Shown here piece after piece: positions 7,365 to 15,674 of a DNA stretch of 26,490 nt. Position 1 is the stretch's first letter; every line of letters begins with the position of its first letter. The stretch covers positions 1 through 26,490 of the forward strand of contig JAYFQP010000036.1 in assembly GCA_034926865.1 (NCBI GenBank), given 5' to 3'. This DNA comes from RGIG1902 sp034926865 (GTDB lineage Bacteria; Bacillota; Clostridia; Oscillospirales; Butyricicoccaceae). The notes beneath the pieces are model-generated. The model made no database searches, had not been told where the DNA came from, and saw only the letters and a list, made by a program, of their open reading frames with translations. A program made the translations under genes and the position numbers.

Positions 7365-10199
7365 ATGCCTAAAATCATATTCACCTCACACTATATGCGA
7401 GATGCCCCACCAGCCCAACTTACTAATTATGTGAAATACATTGGCACTCGTGAGGGTGTAGAGAAAATCGATGAAAGTAAGTTGGAGCTTCCAGCTACCA
7501 TGAATCAGAAAAAGTTAATCAAACAGCTAATCCGTGATATTCCTTCTGCAAGGGTTATGCTGGAATACAATGATTACTGTTTACAATCAACCATTGGAAA
7601 TGCAACGGAGTTTATTTCCCTTGCCTTGGAGCAAAACATCAACCTCATTGGCAAGCGAGAAAACTATGTAGATTATATTGCTAATCGTCCTCGTGTGGAA
7701 CGGATAGGTGAGCATGGATTGTTTACTGATGCCGGAACTCCTGTGGTTTTGTCACAGGTACAGGATGATGTTGTGAATCACAAAGGTGCGGTTTGGACTC
7801 ATGTCATCAGCCTTCGCAGAGAGGATGCTGCCCGGCTTGGATATGACAGCGGAAAGCAATGGCAGGATTTAATACGCAGTAAAAAAGCCATGCTCTCCAA
7901 GTACATGAAAATAGACAGTGAGAACATCCGATGGTATTGTGCTTTTCATAATGAGAGCCATCATCCTCATGTGCATTTGATGGTTTACTCCGCCAAGGAC
8001 AACGATGGTTATCTCACTGAGCCAGCCATTGAAGCTATGCGGTCAGAAATTGCACATGATATTTTTCGTCAGGACTTTGCTAATATTTATGAACAGCAAA
8101 ATGAAGCAAGAGCATCACTCAAACAAGGCTCTGCTGCTGTCATGGAAGAGCTGCTTCGTCAGATTGCACTAGGTACTTGTGAAAATAGAGTAATTGAAGA
8201 AAAAATGGTGTTGCTATCACAACGGTTACAAAACACAAGGGGAAAAAAAGTATATGGCTATCTTAAAGCGGATGTAAAAACTATCATAGACCAGATTGTT
8301 GACGAGCTGGCAAAGGAGGAACAAGTAGCGAAGCTATATACCGCCTGGTGTGATTGGCAGAATGAAATACTGAAAACCTACACAAACAAAACAACTCCTC
8401 TGCCTCTGCTATCACAGCAGAAACAATTTAAGAGCATCAAAAATATGGTGATTACCGAAGCATTAAAAATCGGTAGTCACTTTTTTACTTTTGAAGATGA
8501 GATTGCACCAGAACCTGTACCGCCAGATGAAGTTACTACAAATGACTATGAACCCATGCTTGGTGATGCCGATTTTTATGAGCCGCAAGAAATTGTGGAT
8601 GTTACCTATCATGTTGGCTGGAGCGATCAATATAAGCTAGCAAGACAGTATCTCTATGGCAGCAAAACCATAGAGCAAAACTTTGAGGAAGCATACAAGC
8701 TGTTCCTTTTAGAATCTGAGATTGGAAATGCTTTGGCGATGCATGATCTTGGGCGAATGTTCGCAGATGGACTTGGACGTGATATTGATCCAGACGCAGC
8801 TTATGAATGGTATCAGAAAGCGTTGAATGCATTTCTTTCTGCTGAAGCAGAAAAGTCAAAGCCATACATTCAGTACCGTATCGGCAAAATGTTTGCCGCA
8901 GGACTTGGTACGGAGCAGAGCTATGAGCAGGCGGCTTCTTGGTTTTCACAGGCAGTAGAAAAGAATCATAAATATGCGGAGTATTCCCTTGGGGGCTTAT
9001 ATTATCGTGGTCAAGGTGTGGGGCAAAGTTACAAAACAGCTCTTGAACTGTATGGGCGTTCTGCAAAGCAAGGAAACCCTTATGCAGATTATGAGCTTGC
9101 CAAAATGTATCGAGATGGAATTGGAACACAAAAAAATACAGAGGAAGCCGATAGGTACTTTAAAAGTGCTTTTGTCGGCTTTTCTGCATTGGAGGCAGAA
9201 AGTCACGACGATAAGCTGCAATACCGTATCGGACAAATGCTCTACACTGGAACAGGTATTAAAAAAGATATCCCTGCGGCAATTTCCTATCTTGAAAAGT
9301 CTGCAAAGCTCGGTAATGTCAACGCGCAATATCTGCTCGGTAAGCTATGGCTGGAAACAGGAACAGGCAATCCGATGCAAGCGGTGGCTTGGATAGAAAA
9401 AGCGGCAGATGGAGGTAATGCTTCGGCACAATATGCTCTTGCAAAACTCTATCGTGATGGTATTTATGTAGAAAAAGATATGCAAAAAGCGTTAAAGCTG
9501 TTCACCTTATCCGCAGAACAGAAGAATGAGTATGCAGCGTACCAGCTTGGCAAACTATATCTCAGAAATGAGGAAATTCCAAAAGATGTCACTACTGCAG
9601 TGAAATGGCTGACTTTTTCTTCTGACCTTGGGAATCAGTTTGCACAGTATGCGTTGGCAAAACTCTATCTTGCAGGAGAAGATGTGCAAAAAAATATTGC
9701 TAAGTCAATTGAGCTGCTCACTTTATCCGCAGAGCAAAAAAATGAATTTGCAGAATACCAGCTTGGTAAGGTATATCTTTCCGGTGAGGATGTTCCCAAG
9801 GATGTAGAAGCAGCCATCCGCTGGCTTACTGCCTCTGCCGAACAAGGAAATCAATTCGCCCAATATGCCCTCGGCAAGTTATATTTCTTTGACGGTGATG
9901 TCTCTCGTGATAAAGAAAAAAGTCTGTATTGGCTGACTGCTTCTGCTGCACAGGGAAATATTTATGCACAGTTTCTTATCGACCACATCAATGAGTATCG
10001 CAGCCCCTCAGTACTACTAGCAGCAACAAGGCTTATGCATCGGTTGGAGAATCTATTTCGAGAGGATTATCGCAATGCAAATGGCAGCAGTGCATTTCAT
10101 ATCGACCGTAAACGCAGAAGAAAATTACAGGAGAAAAAACAAGCTGGGGGTCATGCCCGTGATGACCACGAACATCAGCAACATCAACTTACTTTATGA
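7365..10199 (+). CDS. MobP-type relaxase (MobP3-like) with C-terminal Sel1 repeats
   Basis: A 944-residue relaxase that should nick oriT and pilot the strand into the recipient. The N-terminal ~260 residues are the relaxase domain: NYVKYIGTREG (21-31) carries candidate active-site Tyr25, and FHNESHHPHVHLMVYS (194-209) carries the metal-binding histidines (His195, His202, His204 among them). A linker of about 160 residues follows. About 12 Sel1-like repeats of roughly 36 residues (about 430-900) come next, and the protein ends in a basic, His-rich tail. Sel1 repeats are protein-interaction scaffolds. ATG 7365 is preceded by GAAAGGAGG (7351-7359). It overlaps nothing upstream and is followed by the Toprim and coupling protein genes. 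Confidence 0.9.
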   Translation: MPKIIFTSHYMRDAPPAQLTNYVKYIGTREGVEKIDESKLELPATMNQKKLIKQLIRDIPSARVMLEYNDYCLQSTIGNATEFISLALEQNINLIGKRENYVDYIANRPRVERIGEHGLFTDAGTPVVLSQVQDDVVNHKGAVWTHVISLRREDAARLGYDSGKQWQDLIRSKKAMLSKYMKIDSENIRWYCAFHNESHHPHVHLMVYSAKDNDGYLTEPAIEAMRSEIAHDIFRQDFANIYEQQNEARASLKQGSAAVMEELLRQIALGTCENRVIEEKMVLLSQRLQNTRGKKVYGYLKADVKTIIDQIVDELAKEEQVAKLYTAWCDWQNEILKTYTNKTTPLPLLSQQKQFKSIKNMVITEALKIGSHFFTFEDEIAPEPVPPDEVTTNDYEPMLGDADFYEPQEIVDVTYHVGWSDQYKLARQYLYGSKTIEQNFEEAYKLFLLESEIGNALAMHDLGRMFADGLGRDIDPDAAYEWYQKALNAFLSAEAEKSKPYIQYRIGKMFAAGLGTEQSYEQAASWFSQAVEKNHKYAEYSLGGLYYRGQGVGQSYKTALELYGRSAKQGNPYADYELAKMYRDGIGTQKNTEEADRYFKSAFVGFSALEAESHDDKLQYRIGQMLYTGTGIKKDIPAAISYLEKSAKLGNVNAQYLLGKLWLETGTGNPMQAVAWIEKAADGGNASAQYALAKLYRDGIYVEKDMQKALKLFTLSAEQKNEYAAYQLGKLYLRNEEIPKDVTTAVKWLTFSSDLGNQFAQYALAKLYLAGEDVQKNIAKSIELLTLSAEQKNEFAEYQLGKVYLSGEDVPKDVEAAIRWLTASAEQGNQFAQYALGKLYFFDGDVSRDKEKSLYWLTASAAQGNIYAQFLIDHINEYRSPSVLLAATRLMHRLENLFREDYRNANGSSAFHIDRKRRRKLQEKKQAGGHARDDHEHQQHQLTL

Positions 10200-10213
10200 T
10201 TGGAGGTTTTACG

Positions 10214-11641
10214 ATGTCAGGATATGTATATTTTACAGATGAACAAAAGCAAAGAGCCAACTCAGTGGATTTGGTAGACTTCTTACAAAGGCAGGGTGAA
10301 AAGTTCTTACCTTCCGGCAGAGATAAGCGATTGGCAAGCGACCACAGCATTACTGTACGAGGAAGTCAATGGTACGACCATGCTGCCGAGGAGGGCAGCC
10401 ATGCCATTGACCTTGTGAAACGATTGTATCATCTGCCTTTCCCAGAAGCGGTCAGTTTGCTTCTTGGCGGTGAGCAAGGGGTGGAATATAAGCAATATAG
10501 TAAAAACAGCGAGCCGGAACAGAAAAAGTCATTTAAACTCCCCGAAGCCAACACTGATATGCGGAGAGTATTCGCATACCTCATCAAGCAGCGTTTTATT
10601 GATTGTAATGTGCTTACCGAGTTTGCAAAAGCAAAGCTGATTTATGAAGATAAGGATTATCATAATGCGGTATTTGTCGGTGTAGATGAAAATAGTGTTC
10701 CCCGTCATGCTCATAAGAAAAGTACCTTAACGGTTGGGGATGGCTTTAGGGGGAATGTGGAGGGCAGCGATCCGGCATATAGCTTTCATTATATTTCAAA
10801 AAATCCGTGTCATCATACTTTGTTTGTGTATGAAGCTCCAATTGACATGCTTTCGTATATTTCCATGCATCAGAAGAATTGGCAGAGTGCAAGCTATGCA
10901 GCCTTAAATGGTGTGTCGGAACAATCCATCTTAAACCTATTGAATCTATATCCTCAGCTTAATCATGTCGTCCTGTGCCTAGACCATGATGAGGCAGGCA
11001 TTGAAGCCAATGAGAGAATCTATGATGTGCTGATGGAAAGAGAATATTACTCTGTCGGTCAGGCTGTTTCAAAATATAAGGATTGGAACGAGGATCTAAA
11101 AGCAATGCATGGCGCAGCTCCTATCCCTGCTGAGGAACATCCACAGTTTATGCTTCGGGATGAAGTATGCGGGCAAGTATCCCAACGAGTGCATGAGTTT
11201 ACGAGCGCAGACAATTCTATCAAAGTAATTTCAAGTCTTTATGAACAGTGTAAGGTTCATCTTCATTGGGGCAGATTTGAACAGGCAAAAGAATGCCTGC
11301 AAGATATGACTTCTCTTTCTGTGCTTGCTGCGGCTAAGGAATACAAGCAAATGGAACATTGCCGGGATTTATCTACGGTGGAAAGCAGATTGAAATACGG
11401 CTTTAAGGCATACAAAAATAGAGGGAAACTCCAAAACAAATTGAGCGACATCAGAACTTGTCTGGTGTCGCTTTCTTCATCCTCAAAAGTCGAACTACAA
11501 AGTGAGAAATTAAGTCGGGCAGAAAAGTATGAGAACTTGGCGACTGAGTGTTTAAAAGGAGTTATTCTTGCAGAGCTTCAACAGCCTGTACAAATACAAA
11601 CAACAGAAGAAAAACAAAGCAGCAGTCTAACTTTGTCTTAG
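10214..11641 (+). CDS. DUF3991 and Toprim domain protein (primase-like)
   Basis: A 475-residue protein. The N-terminal ~85 residues look like the degenerate DnaG-type zinc-binding region without the zinc cysteines. DUF3991 covers about residues 112-190. A Toprim domain follows, with the conserved Glu207 (VYEAPIDM) and the DxD pair Asp257/Asp259 (LCLDHDEAG) expected to bind magnesium. The C-terminal ~170 residues are helical. Such proteins sit beside ICE relaxases and may prime replacement-strand synthesis or help process transferred DNA; the activity is inferred. ATG 10214 has TGGAGG at 10201-10206. It follows the relaxase stop by 14 nt, indicating one operon. Confidence 0.85.
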   Translation: MSGYVYFTDEQKQRANSVDLVDFLQRQGEKFLPSGRDKRLASDHSITVRGSQWYDHAAEEGSHAIDLVKRLYHLPFPEAVSLLLGGEQGVEYKQYSKNSEPEQKKSFKLPEANTDMRRVFAYLIKQRFIDCNVLTEFAKAKLIYEDKDYHNAVFVGVDENSVPRHAHKKSTLTVGDGFRGNVEGSDPAYSFHYISKNPCHHTLFVYEAPIDMLSYISMHQKNWQSASYAALNGVSEQSILNLLNLYPQLNHVVLCLDHDEAGIEANERIYDVLMEREYYSVGQAVSKYKDWNEDLKAMHGAAPIPAEEHPQFMLRDEVCGQVSQRVHEFTSADNSIKVISSLYEQCKVHLHWGRFEQAKECLQDMTSLSVLAAAKEYKQMEHCRDLSTVESRLKYGFKAYKNRGKLQNKLSDIRTCLVSLSSSSKVELQSEKLSRAEKYENLATECLKGVILAELQQPVQIQTTEEKQSSSLTLS

Positions 11642-11669
11642 AACGCTGACAGTTTGAAAGGAGGTTACA

Positions 11670-13472
11670 ATGCAAGCAACACAAATTATTACATTGATAG
11701 TTATCGGACTTGGTATGTTCTCAGTCATCGGCTTTATTTCTCTGCTGGCACATTACTATACCCTAAACGGAATTAAGTCTAAGACCGTTGGTGATGGACA
11801 GCACGGTACAGCCCGTTTTGCGACAGAAAGTGAGATTAAAAAGACATATACACATGTATCCTATGAACCAATGAAATGGCGACGTGGAGAAAATATGCCA
11901 ACTGTACAGGGGCTTGTAGTTGGTTGTAAGACACAGGCGGGTTCGGTTACAGCACTTGTAGATGATGGAGATATCCATTGTTTAATGATTGGGGCTGCCG
12001 GTGTTGGCAAGACTGCCAATTTTCTCTATCCTAACATTGAGTATGCTTGTGCATCCGGCATGAGCTGGCTCTGCACCGATACCAAAGGTGATTTGTTTCG
12101 TAACTATGCTGGTATAGCCAAAGATTACTACGGATACAAAATATCTGTGCTGGATCTGCGTAACCCAACCAGATCAGATGGCGATAATATTCTCCACTTA
12201 GTCAATAAGTATATGGATGCCTATATGCAAAATCCAGAGAATCTATCTTTCAAAGCAAAGGCAGAAAAGTATGCCAAGATTACAGCCAAGACCATAATTA
12301 CAAGCAGTGGAGAAGATGTCAGTGGCTATGGACAGAATGCGTTTTTTTATGATGCAGCTGAAGGGTTACTAACATCGGTGATTCTGTTAATTGCAGAATA
12401 CTGTCCGCCGGAGAAACGACACATCATTTCGGTGTTCAAGATGATACAAGACTTGTTAGCTCCTTCTCCAGTGAAGAATAAAAGTCAATTCCAATTACTC
12501 ATGAATAAGCTGCCTGCTGACCATAAAGCAAGGTGGTTTGCTGGAGCAGCACTAAATACAGCAGATCAAGCAATGGCTTCTGTTCTTTCCACAGCCATGT
12601 CTAGACTTAATGCGTTTCTTGACTCAGAAATGGAGCAAATCCTCTGCTTTGATAGTTCGCTGGATACGGAAACTTTTTGCAAAGAGAAATCTGCTATTTT
12701 TATTGTACTGCCGGAGGAAGATACCACTAAGTATTTTATGGTGTCTTTGTTTCTGCAGCAGCTCTACCGTGAAATGCTGACTGTTGCTGATGAGTACGGC
12801 GGCAAACTGCCAAACCGTGTGATGATTTTTGCGGATGAGATTGGAACAATACCCAAAATTCAATCTATGGAAATGATGTTCTCCGCAGGACGTTCTCGGA
12901 GAATCAGTATGGTGCCGATTATTCAATCCTTCGCTCAACTTCAAAAAAACTATGGCAAAGAGGGTTCTGCTATCATTATCGATAACTGTCAGGACATTCT
13001 CTTCGGGGGTTTTGCGCCAAATTCCGAAAGTGCGGATATTCTCTCTAAGGCTCTTGGAAATAAGACAGTTATGTCTGGTTCAATCAGCAGAGGAAAAAAT
13101 GATCCCAGCCAGAGTCTACAGATGATCCAGCGACCATTGATGACACCGGATGAATTAAAAACACTGCCCAAAGGACATTTTATATTAGCGAAAACAGGAT
13201 GCTGTCCAATGCGAACAACACTTAAGCTGTTTCTGAAATGGGGCATTGTGTTTGAAAAGCCATATGAAGTCGAGGAACGATCATCTCGCAAAGTTGCCTA
13301 TGCTGACCGCTTCGAGTTGGAACAAGAAATTCTGCAGCGAGGCTGTGCTTATGAGGATGATTTTGATGAAGTATCGGAGCCTCCTAATGATGCTGCAATA
13401 GGCGGTACATTGCATACTACTGTTCAGGAACATCAAGGCATGATGCAAAAGCCGCCGCTTCGTACGGATTAG
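11670..13472 (+). CDS. VirD4/TraG-type coupling protein (T4CP)
   Basis: A 600-residue ATPase that connects the relaxosome to the type IV secretion channel. One strong hydrophobic segment at residues about 5-28 anchors it in the membrane; this is fewer segments than in many VirD4 proteins. Walker A is GAAGVGKT (108-115). Walker B is IFADE (386-390), followed by IGTIP, as usual for the family. The segment GRSRRISMVPIIQSFAQLQ is also a coupling protein signature. GAAAGGAGG precedes ATG 11670. The C-terminus is acidic and probably recruits substrate. It is 28 nt downstream of the Toprim gene. The remaining secretion genes (VirB4, VirB6 types) are not in the window. Confidence 0.92.
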   Translation: MQATQIITLIVIGLGMFSVIGFISLLAHYYTLNGIKSKTVGDGQHGTARFATESEIKKTYTHVSYEPMKWRRGENMPTVQGLVVGCKTQAGSVTALVDDGDIHCLMIGAAGVGKTANFLYPNIEYACASGMSWLCTDTKGDLFRNYAGIAKDYYGYKISVLDLRNPTRSDGDNILHLVNKYMDAYMQNPENLSFKAKAEKYAKITAKTIITSSGEDVSGYGQNAFFYDAAEGLLTSVILLIAEYCPPEKRHIISVFKMIQDLLAPSPVKNKSQFQLLMNKLPADHKARWFAGAALNTADQAMASVLSTAMSRLNAFLDSEMEQILCFDSSLDTETFCKEKSAIFIVLPEEDTTKYFMVSLFLQQLYREMLTVADEYGGKLPNRVMIFADEIGTIPKIQSMEMMFSAGRSRRISMVPIIQSFAQLQKNYGKEGSAIIIDNCQDILFGGFAPNSESADILSKALGNKTVMSGSISRGKNDPSQSLQMIQRPLMTPDELKTLPKGHFILAKTGCCPMRTTLKLFLKWGIVFEKPYEVEERSSRKVAYADRFELEQEILQRGCAYEDDFDEVSEPPNDAAIGGTLHTTVQEHQGMMQKPPLRTD

Positions 13473-13485
13473 GAGGTGTTCATCT

Positions 13486-13740
13486 ATGGGTTATTTTACA
13501 TCCCTCTATGCAGAGGATATTCCTCATCGTGCAATCACCGTGTATATGTATTTGAAAGACAGAGCAAATAAGAATGGCACTTGTTATCCAGCTATCGGTA
13601 CAATTGCAAAAGATTTGAAGCTATCTCGCAGAACTGTTCAGCGAGCAATTGCTGACCTTGAACAGTCCGGACATCTTATCAAGGAGCAGCGATGGCGAGA
13701 AAATGGTGGGAAAAGTAGTCTGCTCTTTACGGTGAAGTAG
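13486..13740 (+). CDS. Small HTH protein (HTH_36 type)
   Basis: An 84-residue winged-helix protein: MGYFTSLYAEDIPHRAITVYMYL, then the recognition region TIAKDLKLSRRTVQRAIADLEQSG, then a wing ending in LLFTVK. It resembles replication-initiator-like and ICE helix-turn-helix proteins of the HTH_36 group. It follows the coupling protein by 13 nt with AGGAGG at 13471-13476, so it is the last gene of the mobilisation operon here. The 150-160 bp repeat found again at 19681-19840 begins at its 3' end. Likely a regulator, target unknown. Confidence 0.8.
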   Translation: MGYFTSLYAEDIPHRAITVYMYLKDRANKNGTCYPAIGTIAKDLKLSRRTVQRAIADLEQSGHLIKEQRWRENGGKSSLLFTVK

Positions 13741-13890
13741 GAAAAAAATATATCAAACCACCAAGGGGGTAGTCTGCTTCCTTGGTGGCATATGGTAGGT
13801 GACATTATGGCTCATGCAGTGAAGAACTCACTCTAAGAAATTTATTTAACAACAGAGAAAGAACAAATAGATTATCTAAGTATATAGAGA
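13731..13890. repeat. Boundary repeat, copy 1
   Basis: Aligns without gaps to 19681-19840 (constant offset 5950). Over 150 positions I counted 124 matches, about 83%. It contains the inverted repeat CCACCAAG/CTTGGTGG and a 14-codon open frame. It starts at the 3' end of the HTH gene and stops abruptly where cargo block 1 begins. Confidence 0.85.
13792..13836 (+). other. Short open frame conserved in the boundary repeat, copy 1
   Basis: Encodes MVGDIMAHAVKNSL and a stop. The other copy (19742-19786) encodes MVCEIMAHAMKNLL with the stop at the same place. Of nine nucleotide differences inside the frame, about half are silent or conservative. No clear ribosome binding site is conserved, so translation is unproven. 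Confidence 0.25.
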
Positions 13891-13915
13891 AAACCACCCT
13901 CCGAAGAAGATGGTT
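13886..13915 (-). terminator. Terminator of the XRE gene
   Basis: Read on the minus strand, AACCATC pairs with GGTGGTT (one G-T pair) and is followed by TTTTCTCT. It lies directly after the XRE stop codon. Confidence 0.55.
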
Positions 13916-13920
13916 CTTAG

Positions 13921-14244
13921 CTATTTTGTATCCAATAACGCTTTAATAGTAGCTGTTGCAACCTGTAAATCTCTTTCATCGCACAAATGAATCATGTGAA
14001 TGAGGTGTTCTTTTTTCTTGTCTGTATGTTGAATTTCAGGGAAAAAGATTAAATCTGCAGATATTTTTAATGTTCGGATAATCTTAAACAGCACTTCCAT
14101 GCTGGGCTGTCTGTTTTCATTTTCTATGGCCATTATGTACCTTGTGGTGACACCCGCCTGTTCGGCAAGAGCTTCCTGCGTAAGCCCGGCATCGTGTCGG
14201 GCATTCTTGATGGTCTGGCCGAATATGTTCAGTAATTCCTTCAC
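13921..14244 (-). CDS. XRE-family transcriptional regulator
   Basis: A 107-residue Cro/C1-type regulator. The HTH covers about residues 9-62 (IKNARHDAGLTQEALAEQAG, then TTRYIMAIENENRQPSMEVL). A helical C-terminal part of ~40 residues has no ligand signature. I chose GTG 14244 because the AGGAGGTGA ribosome binding site is only a few bases upstream of it; the ATG at 14265 would place that site inside the gene. It is convergent with the conjugation operon and divergent from the TetR gene. It is the first gene of cargo block 1. It could control its own promoter or the adjacent genes. Confidence 0.85.
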   Translation of the reverse strand: MKELLNIFGQTIKNARHDAGLTQEALAEQAGVTTRYIMAIENENRQPSMEVLFKIIRTLKISADLIFFPEIQHTDKKKEHLIHMIHLCDERDLQVATATIKALLDTK

Positions 14245-14288
14245 TGTCAGTTCACCTCCTATCATATTTTACAGTATAGATACGAAAA

Positions 14289-14302
14289 TTAGAACGAACT
14301 AA
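14289..14302. promoter_or_regulatory. Inverted repeat upstream of the XRE gene
   Basis: TTAG-AACGAA-CTAA is an inverted repeat with 4-bp arms about 45 nt upstream of the XRE start, near a minus-strand -10-like TATACT. It could be an XRE operator. Weak evidence. Confidence 0.25.
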
Positions 14303-14389
14303 CAATGATGGTAAACATGAAATGAAATTAACTATATTTTGCGTACTCTGTAGAAAAGCAAGAATGAAAGTAGATATTTTATCGTTGGC

Positions 14390-14418
14390 TTGACAAAAAA
14401 TCAAAAATAGATGATAAT
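14390..14418 (+). promoter_or_regulatory. Promoter of the TetR gene
   Basis: TTGACA (14390-14395), 17 nt spacer, GATAAT (14413-14418). This is a near-consensus vegetative promoter 46 nt before the TetR start codon; its -10 touches a TetR-type palindrome. Confidence 0.75.
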
Positions 14419-14433
14419 GAATATATTCATTCA
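14418..14433. promoter_or_regulatory. Putative TetR operator at its own promoter
   Basis: TGAAT-AT-ATTCA palindrome followed by TTCA. The same pattern occurs at 15176-15191 and, with a wider centre, at 15222-15245. Position at the -10/+1 fits repression. Confidence 0.6.
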
Positions 14434-14463
14434 CTCGCAAGATGATATTAATGGAGGCAAATT

Positions 14464-15105
14464 ATGGCATTATCAAAAAATAAATTCACAGAGGACGAGA
14501 ATGATCGTTCTCGTAAAATACGAATATCGAAAGAACCGGATGAACGCCGTCAGGAAATTGTTGAAACAGCATTAGAGATGTTTTCTGAAAAAGGTTATGA
14601 AAATACAACCATTCAAGATATCGCTGAAAGGATGAATGTATCTCCTGGATTATGCTACCGCTATTTTAAATCTAAAACGGAAATCTTTGCGGCAACTTCA
14701 GAATATTATGCAATACAAGCGGTAGAACAAATGAAAATTCCAATATCACAGGATATCCCAGCAATTGAAAAATTGAATCTTGTCATAAACCGCATGTTTG
14801 ATTTTTCGGTGAATCACCATGAGTATGAATCGAGATATAATGAGGGGTCAAGTATTAGGGCAATTCTGTTGGATGATGTAGCCTATCAATGGATGAATGT
14901 AATGATACCGATTATAGAGCAAGGAATGAAAGAAAAAACTTTTAGCTGCAGCAATGCTCCAAGAACTGCTCAGTTTTTGATTTCAGGTCTGATACACACG
15001 TTCCACGCAGAAATGCCAGAGGAAAATGCGAAGGAATATATGCAATCCTTTTTCGATTTTACACAAGATATGCTAGTACGTGTTTTAGGGATCAAGGCAG
15101 ATTAG
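14464..15105 (+). CDS. TetR/AcrR-family regulator of cargo block 1
   Basis: A 213-residue regulator. The TetR N-terminal DNA-binding domain lies at about residues 28-75, with the HTH at TTIQDIAERMNVSPGLCYRYF. A charged ~27-residue extension precedes it. The C-terminal ligand domain has no recognisable ligand signature. TGGAGG precedes ATG 14464. The promoter is overlapped by a palindrome that recurs twice at the promoter of the downstream DtxR-CDF-MATE operon, so the protein probably represses both itself and that operon until a compound or metal binds. A strong terminator follows the gene. Confidence 0.85.
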   Translation: MALSKNKFTEDENDRSRKIRISKEPDERRQEIVETALEMFSEKGYENTTIQDIAERMNVSPGLCYRYFKSKTEIFAATSEYYAIQAVEQMKIPISQDIPAIEKLNLVINRMFDFSVNHHEYESRYNEGSSIRAILLDDVAYQWMNVMIPIIEQGMKEKTFSCSNAPRTAQFLISGLIHTFHAEMPEENAKEYMQSFFDFTQDMLVRVLGIKAD

Positions 15106-15119
15106 AATATATGTGAAAG

Positions 15120-15162
15120 AAAATGTACATGAAAAGTCTATTGGCTATCATGTACATTTTTT
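15120..15162 (+). terminator. Rho-independent terminator after the TetR gene
   Basis: A 13-bp stem pairs AAAATGTACATGA (15120-15132) with TCATGTACATTTT (15148-15160), continuing into a T-run. It separates the TetR gene from the transporter operon. Confidence 0.8.
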
Positions 15163-15175
15163 ATTAACAACCTAT

Positions 15176-15191
15176 TGAATAAATTCATTCA
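15176..15191. promoter_or_regulatory. Putative TetR operator upstream of the transporter promoter
   Basis: TGAAT-AA-ATTCA followed by TTCA, directly abutting the -35 box. Same pattern as at 14418-14433. Confidence 0.6.
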
Positions 15192-15220
15192 TTGACTTTC
15201 CCGATATAAAGGTTTATTAT
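15192..15220 (+). promoter_or_regulatory. Promoter of the DtxR-CDF-MATE operon
   Basis: TTGACT (15192-15197), 17 nt spacer, TATTAT (15215-15220), bracketed on both sides by TetR-type palindromes. Confidence 0.7.
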
Positions 15221-15221
15221 A

Positions 15222-15245
15222 TGAGTGAATAAAATTATTCATTCA
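15222..15245. promoter_or_regulatory. Putative TetR operator downstream of the transporter promoter
   Basis: TGAGTGAATAA (15222-15232) and TTATTCATTCA (15235-15245) form an imperfect 11-bp inverted repeat around AA, just after the -10 and before the ribosome binding site. Confidence 0.6.
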
Positions 15246-15266
15246 TAAGGAGGTAAATATATATCA

Positions 15267-15674
15267 TTGCATCAATCAGGAGAAGATTACCTAAAAACAA
15301 TTTTACTGCTTCATAAGCAATCGCATGAGGTTAGAAATGTGGACATAGCCGAAGCTATGGGATATGCAAAACCGAGTGTCAGCCATATGATAAAGAATTT
15401 AAAACAACTTCATTATGTTACTGTTATCGGAAATAATGTATGCCTCACTGCGGATGGGCTGCAGTATGCAAATAAGATTTATGTACGGTACTGTACAATT
15501 AGGGATTTGCTAATCTATTTGGGAGTTTCAACGCAAACAGCAGAAAAAGATGCCTGCCGTATAGAACATATGATAAGCGATGAAACGTTTGAAGCACTGA
15601 AAAACCAATTGACAAAGAGAGGAGAGATGATAAATGGTGTCTTTGCTGATTCGACTATTAATAAAGGACTATAA
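15267..15674 (+). CDS. DtxR/MntR-family metal-dependent regulator (short form)
   Basis: A 135-residue regulator of the DtxR/MntR type. SGEDYLKTI begins the winged HTH, whose recognition part is VDIAEAMGYAKPSVSHMIKNL. The dimerisation helix contains DACRIEHMISDETFEAL, with the Cys/Glu/His set (CxxEH) expected to bind metal. There is no SH3-like third domain. The start is TTG 15267, the only in-frame option near AAGGAGG (15247-15253), with a longish 13-nt gap. The C-terminus overlaps the transporter gene by 41 nt, implying coupled translation. It probably senses Mn or Fe and controls the CDF gene. A paralogue lies in cargo block 2. Confidence 0.82.
   Translation: MHQSGEDYLKTILLLHKQSHEVRNVDIAEAMGYAKPSVSHMIKNLKQLHYVTVIGNNVCLTADGLQYANKIYVRYCTIRDLLIYLGVSTQTAEKDACRIEHMISDETFEALKNQLTKRGEMINGVFADSTINKGL

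Noticed and set aside
8602..9396. Open frames on both strands within the Sel1 repeats
   Set aside because: They result from the repetitive composition of the relaxase gene and show no independent signals.
9400..9990. CRISPR-like periodicity
   Set aside because: The periodicity is that of Sel1 codons inside a continuous gene, without unique spacers.
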